Shown here: positions 58,055-64,000 of the stretch, in pieces
Numbering within the stretch: position 1 is the first letter of the stretch
How the letters are laid out: each line of letters starts with the position of its first letter
Assembly: GCF_032050975.1 (NCBI RefSeq)
Contig: NZ_CP116967.1
Coordinates: forward strand, 3,469,001 to 3,533,000
Length of the DNA: 64,000 nt
Source: Candidatus Nitrospira allomarina
GTDB lineage: Bacteria > Nitrospirota > Nitrospiria > Nitrospirales > UBA8639
Direction: 5' to 3'
Made by a program: the position numbers and the translations under genes
The notes under the pieces: generated by a model
Databases searched by the model: none
What the model saw: the letters and a program-made list of their open reading frames with translations, nothing else
Told to the model about the DNA's origin: nothing

Positions 58055-58888
58055 CTATTGCCCCATGGGAGAGGAAAGATTTTTCGGCAAGAATTCTTTT
58101 TTGACATAATCGTTGGGAGGGTCAAATTCCTTCGCTTCGACCGACTTCTCCTCCACCCCGGTCAACCGGCTTTCTGTGACTATGGTTCCATTGGAGAAAA
58201 TTCTCGTGAAGACCGGGTAGCCTTCAATCTTTCCTAGGGATTCAAAAAACGACGCTGGACCTCCACCACCTTTAAATGCCCCTTGCCATACCTCTTGAGA
58301 AAAGGCTGCCATATCTTGAAACACGCCTCGGGCTTCCTGGCTGCCGGGAACCTGCTTCCAATCACTCACGCAATGTTCTGCAACTTTTTCGTTTTCCCGC
58401 CAGGTTTCATATTTCACACAGGGATAGCCATTGATGGTCTGCCTTTCGCCGGTTTTTTTGACCTGCATCTCGACCTTCCCGCCCAACATGGCGGGATTGA
58501 TCCCCTGCCCGGCAAACATCTTTTCCATCATGGCCCGTCGTTCCGGGGGCATATTCTTTAACATTTCCTGCATCTTTTCCAAGGCCGGATTGATCTGTTG
58601 GCCAAGACTGACCATCGTGGCCTTGTCCATAGCACGCCAGGTGTGATCTCCATGATTGATCAGCAGAATTTCCTCCCGATCGCCTCGATAAATAACCGTG
58701 GATTGACTGGTCCCGGCGTCATTCAACGTCATTTTCAAATTCTTCCCGTCAACCGTCATCGCGTCGGTTCTGGAAGGCACCGCTGTCCGATTGGGAAAAA
58801 TGGTCTCGACATGAAAAACCACGCCTGCACAGACCGTCGTCTGAATGCCCAGCACCAACCCGCCCACAAGGCCCAGAACCTTCACCAT
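58055..58888 (-). CDS. Exported DUF4412 protein
   Basis: 277 residues from ATG 58888, which has AGGAGGT; a longer frame begins at 58918. The N-terminus MVKVLGLVGGLVLGIQTTVCAG is a signal peptide. The mature part is beta-rich with a stretch of Met-rich helices (KMQEMLKNMPPERRAMMEKM, about residues 105-130) and TINGYPCVKYETWRE, the DUF4412 pattern. Proteins of this family lie in the periplasm or outer envelope; their function is not known. Confidence 0.8.
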   Translation of the reverse strand: MVKVLGLVGGLVLGIQTTVCAGVVFHVETIFPNRTAVPSRTDAMTVDGKNLKMTLNDAGTSQSTVIYRGDREEILLINHGDHTWRAMDKATMVSLGQQINPALEKMQEMLKNMPPERRAMMEKMFAGQGINPAMLGGKVEMQVKKTGERQTINGYPCVKYETWRENEKVAEHCVSDWKQVPGSQEARGVFQDMAAFSQEVWQGAFKGGGGPASFFESLGKIEGYPVFTRIFSNGTIVTESRLTGVEEKSVEAKEFDPPNDYVKKEFLPKNLSSPMGQ

Positions 58889-59434
58889 ATCAACCTCCTG
58901 ACGCGTAATAGATGACACTGCCTGCTGCTTGACATATGGTAAACACCGAGACCCGTCAATTTCTCAAAATTCAACCCGATTCACAAGTCATTTCATGCGG
59001 AAAAGCCATAATGAACTCTTCTCCCACCTGCCATTTTGATCCCACCAAGAACCATTTTTCATGCAGAGAGCTAGGAATTGGTTTCCCCTTCCTGGTAAAA
59101 GGAGTTTAGACAGGTAAGGCTCGTTAGACGACCACCCCACATAACCGACAGGCAGACATCCCTTAAAAGAGGTCACGAGTTGTTGTGACCTTTCACGGTT
59201 TCGTCATCATGGTCAGGGACCATACGCTGCCCGGCGCGACACGACCATCGGGTCGCGGGGTAGGACAACGGTAAGAAGGCCCAGGCTCTAAAAGGTGAGG
59301 CCAACCAGCCCAAGGAAGACGGTTTAAACCGTCCCTTCTTTTCGTCTTTAACGAACATCACATATCGACAGACCGGCTCAACGTCGGCTGGCACACAATA
59401 TCAGGACCTCATCCAGAAAGGTTGCAAAACCGTC
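58889..59434. other. Long leader-type gap upstream of deaD (546 bases)
   Basis: No supported gene. It has a perfect 16-bp palindrome GACGGTTTAAACCGTC at 59318-59333, followed by pyrimidine-rich CCCTTCTTTTCGTC, and a hairpin GGTCAC...GTGACC at 59171-59190 followed by TTTC. These may be regulatory structures in a long deaD 5' leader. Frames of 62-73 codons on the minus strand look random. Confidence 0.45.
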
Positions 59435-61195
59435 ATGAAACACGATGCCTCCAACTCACCCACGGCTCCAACGATGAAGGGCTTTTCACCCGGCTTTGCC
59501 GCTCTCGGCCTTGAGGCGGCGCTGCTGACCACGCTTGAAGCATTAGGATATGAAGAGCCCACCCCCATTCAACGCGAAGCCATTCCTCCGCTATTGGCGG
59601 GAAACGACCTTCTGGGGCGGGCCGCAACCGGAACTGGAAAAACTGCTGCATTCACGCTTCCCCTGCTCCAGCGTCTTGCCCATTCGCCCAAGCAGCCACA
59701 TCCTTCAGCCCTTATTCTCGTGCCCACCCGCGAATTGGCCATACAAGTTTGCGAGGCTGTGCAGCGTTATGGGAAGCAGCAGGCCATCGCCATCCTCGCG
59801 GTTTATGGAGGTCAAGCCATCCGACCCCAGCTCATCGCGTTGAAACGCGGAGTGGATATCGTCGTGGCGACGCCAGGACGGGCACTGGACCATATACGGC
59901 GTAAAACCCTTCATCTCAAGGACCTGCAGATTGTGGTGCTGGATGAAGCTGATGAGATGCTGAATATGGGGTTCGCGGAAGATCTGGATGCCATTCTGAA
60001 ACAAACCCCGACGACCAGGCAGACCGCACTGTTTTCAGCAACCATGCCTCCACGCATCGCATCAATCGCCCGACATCATCTGCGCAACCCCATCGAGATT
60101 CAGATCATCAAGGAACCGGTAAAGGCCGGTGTGGCCCCTCGGGTGCACCAGACGGCCTACCTTGTGGCCAGGCCACATAAAGTGGCGGCCCTGGCCAGAA
60201 TCCTGGATATGTCCAGTCCAAAGTCCGCCTTGGTGTTTTGCCGAACACGATTGGAAGTCGATGAGCTGACCTCCATGCTCAACGGCCGCGGATACCGGGG
60301 AGAAGGCCTGCATGGCGGGATGAACCAGGCTCAACGGGATCGGGTGATGCAATCGTTCCGTGCCGGGAAAACCGAGCTGCTTGTTGCAACCGACGTGGCG
60401 GCCCGGGGTCTGGATATTCCTCACGTATCACACGTAGTGAATTACGATGTCCCGTCCTCTCCCGAAGCCTACGTCCATCGTATCGGACGAACCGGACGCG
60501 CAGGACGCGCCGGTGAAGCTATTACCCTTGTGGAATCCCGGGAACGCTGGCTGCTGCAAAATATAGAACGCTTGACCAAATCCAAAGTCGAGATGGGCAC
60601 CCTCCCGACGGGGGCCGACCTTCAAGCTAAGCGCCTTGAACAGATTGGCGTTTCCATTCAAGAGATTCTCAAGACCAACGACTTTGAGCAATTCCGAGCC
60701 GTGGTCAACACCCTCACCGAAAAATATGACCCCGCGGATGTCGCCGCAGCCGCCCTTCAATTGGCCTATGGGTCAAAGACAGGTAATCGGGTTGAAGAGG
60801 ATATTCCTGCAATACGGGACCGGACACCTGACACATCCCAGACGGCCAGACGGCCAAGGCGAGGGTCATCGGATTTCCCCGATTCCGGAAGGGCTTTCAG
60901 GGGAGGAGGAGGCGGTGGTAGGCCCTCCGTCAGGCGGGAACGGCACAGTCAATCTACAAGCATGGCGACCTTGCATGTGAACGCCGGTCGAATGGCCGGG
61001 GTCCGCACAGGGGATCTGGTCGGTGCCATCGCCAATGAGGCCGGAATTCATTCGAATGTGATTGGCCCAATTAAAGTTTCCGATCAATTCTCTCTGGTCA
61101 AAGTACCGGAAGAGCATGTCCATGGCATTATCAAGGCTCTAGGGCGGACACGAATTAAAGGGCAAAAAGTCACCATCCGCCTCTATAAGGAATAA
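59435..61195 (+). CDS. deaD: DEAD-box RNA helicase, DeaD/CsdA type with DbpA-like C-terminus
   Basis: The ATP-dependent helicase remodels RNA in ribosome assembly and cold adaptation. The 586 residues contain the Q motif region, ATGTGKT (Walker A, about 65), PTRELA, VLDEADEMLNMG, the SAT motif and the second RecA domain with VATDVAARGLDIP and HRIGRTGRAGR. After an Arg/Gly-rich linker (about 450-510) comes a DbpA/CsdA RNA-binding domain ending KGQKVTIRLYKE. ATG 59435 has AAAGG upstream. It has a long upstream gap with palindromes, typical of genes with a regulated leader. Confidence 0.95.
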   Translation: MKHDASNSPTAPTMKGFSPGFAALGLEAALLTTLEALGYEEPTPIQREAIPPLLAGNDLLGRAATGTGKTAAFTLPLLQRLAHSPKQPHPSALILVPTRELAIQVCEAVQRYGKQQAIAILAVYGGQAIRPQLIALKRGVDIVVATPGRALDHIRRKTLHLKDLQIVVLDEADEMLNMGFAEDLDAILKQTPTTRQTALFSATMPPRIASIARHHLRNPIEIQIIKEPVKAGVAPRVHQTAYLVARPHKVAALARILDMSSPKSALVFCRTRLEVDELTSMLNGRGYRGEGLHGGMNQAQRDRVMQSFRAGKTELLVATDVAARGLDIPHVSHVVNYDVPSSPEAYVHRIGRTGRAGRAGEAITLVESRERWLLQNIERLTKSKVEMGTLPTGADLQAKRLEQIGVSIQEILKTNDFEQFRAVVNTLTEKYDPADVAAAALQLAYGSKTGNRVEEDIPAIRDRTPDTSQTARRPRRGSSDFPDSGRAFRGGGGGGRPSVRRERHSQSTSMATLHVNAGRMAGVRTGDLVGAIANEAGIHSNVIGPIKVSDQFSLVKVPEEHVHGIIKALGRTRIKGQKVTIRLYKE

Positions 61196-61333
61196 GGGAA
61201 TTCCTGACACCGGCAGTGATGCAATGTTCTCAATACTGTGCTTGTTGGGCCGTACATCATAACGAGGATTAAAAATAGCCATGAGAACCTGACATGGCGT
61301 CTGTCTCTCTCACTCTGAAATTGGATTTAGGTT

Positions 61334-62068
61334 ATGCCTAGTGCTCTGACGATTCTTGATGTGCGTGACCGTCTTACCAAAGCCCGGTCGGTCACGGTCC
61401 TTACCGGTGCGGGAATTTCCGCGGATAGCGGCGTGCCGACTTTTCGCGGACCCGAAGGCTTGTGGAAAAATTACCGGCCGGAAGAACTGGCATCACCCGA
61501 GGCCTTTGCCCGGGACCCGAAACTTGTTTGGGAGTGGTATAACTGGCGGCGTGAATTGGTCGCAACCAAACACCCGAATGCGGCACACAAAACCCTCGTT
61601 GAATTGGAACGACGGAATGAACACTTTTGGCTCATCACGCAGAACGTCGATGGACTTCATGCCCTGGCCGGCTCGCAACGTCTTTCCGAAATCCATGGCA
61701 ACATCTGGAAAGTGCGTTGTACGCAATGCAACCGGATTTCGCCGAACCGCGACCTGCCTTTGGTCTATCCACCCCTCTGCACGGACTGTTCGGGGTTATT
61801 ACGTCCTCATATTGTGTGGTTTGGAGAATCATTGGATCAGGAAGATATGAACCGCAGTTATCAGGCATTGCGAACTTGTGATATCCTTCTGATTATTGGC
61901 ACGTCAGGCGTGGTCTATCCGGCTGCATCCTTTGCTTCCATTGCCAAAGACGGTGGCGCATTAGTGGTCGAGCTGAATTTGGACCCGACGCCAAACTCCT
62001 CTGTTGTGGACGTAGCCTTTCAAGGCCGTGCCAAAGACCTGGTGCCGCTGTTGTGCGAAGTCACCTAA
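61334..62068 (+). CDS. cobB: NAD-dependent protein deacylase (sirtuin CobB)
   Basis: Sirtuins remove acyl groups from Lys using NAD. The 244-residue protein has GAGISADSGVPTFRG (NAD site), TQNVDGLHALAG, HGNIWKVRCTQCNR with the catalytic His and the zinc Cys pair, a second pair in LCTDCSG, and PHIVWFGESLD. No N-terminal extension is present. It precedes the thiS-cysK-moeB set on the same strand, 84 bases from the carrier gene; a link is not evident. Confidence 0.96.
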   Translation: MPSALTILDVRDRLTKARSVTVLTGAGISADSGVPTFRGPEGLWKNYRPEELASPEAFARDPKLVWEWYNWRRELVATKHPNAAHKTLVELERRNEHFWLITQNVDGLHALAGSQRLSEIHGNIWKVRCTQCNRISPNRDLPLVYPPLCTDCSGLLRPHIVWFGESLDQEDMNRSYQALRTCDILLIIGTSGVVYPAASFASIAKDGGALVVELNLDPTPNSSVVDVAFQGRAKDLVPLLCEVT

Positions 62069-62152
62069 TCGCGCCATTTCTTGACTCCCTTCGTGGGGGT
62101 TTGTTACGTTTTTTTGTTTAGGGATTCCCAGTACTTACGTTTGGAGCACGGT

Positions 62153-62353
62153 ATGCAATTGACGATCAATGGTAAACCTGAAACCCTGGAGGTTTCGACG
62201 GTGCTAGACGTCTTGAAAACCAAAGACATTGACCCGCAACTCGTCGCGGTAGAACTGAATACGCAGATGGTTGATCAGGAGCAACTAGGAACCACCTCCA
62301 TTAAAGATGGCGATAAACTAGAGTTTTTGTTTTTCATGGGCGGTGGCGCGTGA
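62153..62353 (+). CDS. ThiS/MoaD-like sulfur carrier protein (CysO-type)
   Basis: 66 residues of beta-grasp fold: MQLTINGKPETLEVSTVLDV, then GDKLEFLFFMGGGA. Sulfur carriers end in Gly-Gly; this one reads GGGA, so one Ala must come off, or the extra residue blocks activation. In CysO-like systems and in QbsE a protease trims such tails. ATG 62153 with GGAG just upstream is preferred over the frame start at 62081. The stop overlaps the cysteine synthase start (GTGA), pointing to sulfur delivery for cysteine rather than thiamine. Confidence 0.85.
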   Translation: MQLTINGKPETLEVSTVLDVLKTKDIDPQLVAVELNTQMVDQEQLGTTSIKDGDKLEFLFFMGGGA

Positions 62354-63279
62354 GTGCCGGATTTCTTCGGAATATTACGGATGGCATTGGGCATACTCCG
62401 TTAGTACGATTAAACCGGCTTTCCCCTCCAGGCGGAGCCACAATTTATGGGAAGGCGGAATTTTACAATCCCGGCGGCAGCGTGAAAGACCGCATCTGCC
62501 TCAATATGATTGATGAGGCAGAGCAAAAGGGACTGCTCAAGCCGGGCGGCACCATAGTGGAACCGACCAGCGGCAATACCGGCATTGGATTAGCCTTGGT
62601 GTCTGCCGTTCGGGGTTACAAACTGATCCTTGTCATGCCGGAAGGGATGAGCCTGGAACGGGCCAGCCTGCTCTCCTCGTATGGCGCGCAATTGGTATTG
62701 ACTCCTGCTCGGGAAGGGATGCGTGGATCAATTAAAGAAGCAGAGAGTATTTTGGACCAAAATCCCGAATACTTCATGCCCAACCAGTTTTCTAATCCGG
62801 CCAATCCAGCCATGCATCGTAAGACCACGGCGTTGGAAATCTGGGAGGCATTGGATGGCAAGGTGGATGCATTTGTGGCTGCAGTGGGCACCGGCGGAAC
62901 AATTACCGGCTGCGGAGAATTGTTTAAAGAAAAAAATCCCTCGGTCAAGGTGATTGCGCTAGAGCCAGCCGGCTCTCCCGTTTTATCCGGAGGAGAACCC
63001 GGACCACACAGAATCCAAGGGATCGGCGCAGGCTTCGTTCCCAAGGTGCTGAATCGCTCACTCATTGATGAAATTATGACTGTGACTGATGAAGAGGCTT
63101 ACCAAACCACGAAGCAACTCGCCAGAAAGGAAGGGCTCCTGGTGGGAATATCTGCTGGGGCCAATGTGTTTGCCGCTCAAAAGGTCGCAGAATCCTTAGG
63201 GCCGCATAAGAATGTGGTGACGATTCTTTGCGATACAGGTGAACGATATCTGAGCATTGAGAAATATTTCAATATTTAG
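62350..63279 (+). CDS. Cysteine synthase (PLP, CysK/CysM family)
   Basis: 309 residues from a GTG. The PLP Lys46 is in NPGGSVKDR, the phosphate loop in EPTSGNTGIGLAL, and GTGGTITGCGELFKEKNP and GISAGANVFAA are further family motifs. The enzyme makes cysteine from an acetyl- or phospho-serine plus a sulfur donor. Because it is fused in translation with a ThiS-like protein and followed by a ThiF/MoeB-like gene, the donor is probably a protein thiocarboxylate (the CysO-CysM type pathway) rather than free sulfide. O-acetylserine sulfhydrylase activity is an alternative. Confidence 0.9.
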   Translation: MSAGFLRNITDGIGHTPLVRLNRLSPPGGATIYGKAEFYNPGGSVKDRICLNMIDEAEQKGLLKPGGTIVEPTSGNTGIGLALVSAVRGYKLILVMPEGMSLERASLLSSYGAQLVLTPAREGMRGSIKEAESILDQNPEYFMPNQFSNPANPAMHRKTTALEIWEALDGKVDAFVAAVGTGGTITGCGELFKEKNPSVKVIALEPAGSPVLSGGEPGPHRIQGIGAGFVPKVLNRSLIDEIMTVTDEEAYQTTKQLARKEGLLVGISAGANVFAAQKVAESLGPHKNVVTILCDTGERYLSIEKYFNI

Positions 63280-63497
63280 CGGATTTTCACTGAACCCTTT
63301 CCATGAAGGAAGAGCCGAGATGAGAGGAGCACACAACATCCCTCTCTCAAGCAAGATAAGAAAATTTAAGTTATGCCAGAGCATATCGGCTTTCTGAGAA
63401 AAATTCTCATGGCCAAGAATTATTTTTGAATATCAACACGCCTCATTCTCCTCTAATATGGGGAAGACCCCATACACCGTAAAAGGTCAGAGATCAT

Positions 63498-64000
63498 ATG
63501 AGTTTCACAGAAGATCAGATTACCCGTTATAGCCGACACATTTTATTACCCGAAATGGGCGGCAAGGGACAAAAAAAATTATCACAAGCCAAAGTCTTTA
63601 TTGTTGGAGCTGGAGGTCTGGGATGCCCTGTCGCCTATTACCTTGCCGCAGCCGGCATTGGTACCATTGGATTGATTGATAGCGATGTGGTGGATCTTTC
63701 CAACCTCCAACGACAAATCCTTCACCATACTCCGGATGTAGGACGGTCCAAGGTACTTTCGGCCAAGGAAAAAATTCTGGCGTTAAACCCTGATGTTCAG
63801 GTCAACATGCATGAAGAGCGATTGACGTCTCGCAATGCTCGAGACCTGATCAGCCAATACGATATCGTTATCGATGGCGTCGACAACTTCCCGGCCAAAT
63901 TTTTGATCAATGACGCCTGTTATATGGAGAATAAGCCCCTCGTCCATGGCGGAATCCTCCGGTTCGAAGGACGGGTCTTCACGATTATTCCCAATCAATC
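63498..64000 (+). CDS. ThiF/MoeB-like E1-type adenylyltransferase (partial, runs off the window)
   Basis: The first ~167 residues are seen. Opening ITRYSRHILLPEMGGKGQKKL, ATP site VFIVGAGGLGCPVAYYLAAAG and DSDVVDLSNLQRQILH are the MoeB/ThiF hallmarks, followed by VIDGVDNFPAKFLINDACY. Such enzymes adenylate the C-terminal Gly of carrier proteins. A GGTCAG site lies before ATG 63498. Whether it has a C-terminal rhodanese domain like MoeZ cannot be seen. The 218 bases separating it from the cysteine synthase have no gene. Confidence 0.92.
   Translation, partial: MSFTEDQITRYSRHILLPEMGGKGQKKLSQAKVFIVGAGGLGCPVAYYLAAAGIGTIGLIDSDVVDLSNLQRQILHHTPDVGRSKVLSAKEKILALNPDVQVNMHEERLTSRNARDLISQYDIVIDGVDNFPAKFLINDACYMENKPLVHGGILRFEGRVFTIIPNQ

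Noticed and set aside
59173-59394. 73-codon minus-strand frame upstream of deaD
   Set aside because: Spans the palindromes of the deaD leader, has no ribosome site and no domain.

Overview
The window is a stretch of bacterial chromosome of about 51-53 % GC by eye, densely packed and mostly coded on the minus strand. The gene set fits a Gram-negative, Nitrospira-like bacterium (phylum Nitrospirota): an outer-membrane porin of the OmpL/BBP2 type beside two ammonium transporters, NtrYX, a squalene synthase with a cupredoxin, trehalose-synthase-type GH13 enzymes and a sulfur-carrier cysteine synthase cluster. This assignment is an inference from gene content and style, not from a marker gene.

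Layout. 1-4.4 kb: the end of a multi-pass membrane protein converging on clpB. 4.5-14.5 kb: a nitrogen-control region. Two divergent genes carry the halves of a GlnE-type glutamine synthetase adenylyltransferase, and one of them is fused to a GlnD-like pair of ACT domains. Then follow, on the minus strand, glnA, amt, the PII gene glnK, a second amt and a porin gene. 15-19 kb: an MscS channel, two small membrane proteins, an Rrf2 regulator and a trehalose synthase. 19.2-21.9 kb: an AT-rich phospholipase C-like gene with an unusual N-terminal half. 22-29 kb: tRNA-Ala, then ntrY-ntrX-rlmD-like-purM-purN reading leftward, with purN broken by one frameshift. 29-38 kb: mazG, a rhodanese protein, tRNA-Pro, alanine dehydrogenase, two small ferredoxins, squalene synthase, a cupredoxin and htpX. 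38-48 kb: tRNA-Gly, tyrS, a ComEA-like protein, lpdA-gcvH, a PgaB-like lipoprotein, ndk, a GH13 enzyme, a PanE-like reductase with an extra C-terminal domain, and trmL. 48-59 kb: accessory genes with wider spacing (NHL propeller protein, DoxX, lipase, kinase-like protein, HEAT-type protein, nhaA, DUF4412). 59-64 kb: deaD, cobB and a ThiS-like / cysteine synthase / ThiF-MoeB cluster that runs off the window.

How the parts fit. Ammonium enters through the porin and two Amt channels gated by PII, and is fixed by GlnA. GlnA keeps the Tyr adenylylation motif, and the two GlnE-like proteins would act on it. NtrYX, 11 kb away, is a plausible transcriptional controller, and weak sigma-54-like sites lie before glnA and the porin gene. 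At the right end, a ubiquitin-like sulfur carrier, a PLP cysteine synthase and an E1-like activating enzyme form a likely protein-thiocarboxylate route to cysteine.

Most notable: the GlnD/GlnE hybrid with apparently leaderless divergent promoters, the TULIP-like N-terminus of the phospholipase, the PanE-sulfite-oxidase-fold fusion, the carrier protein ending in GGGA, the purN frameshift and a 16-codon leader ORF before htpX.
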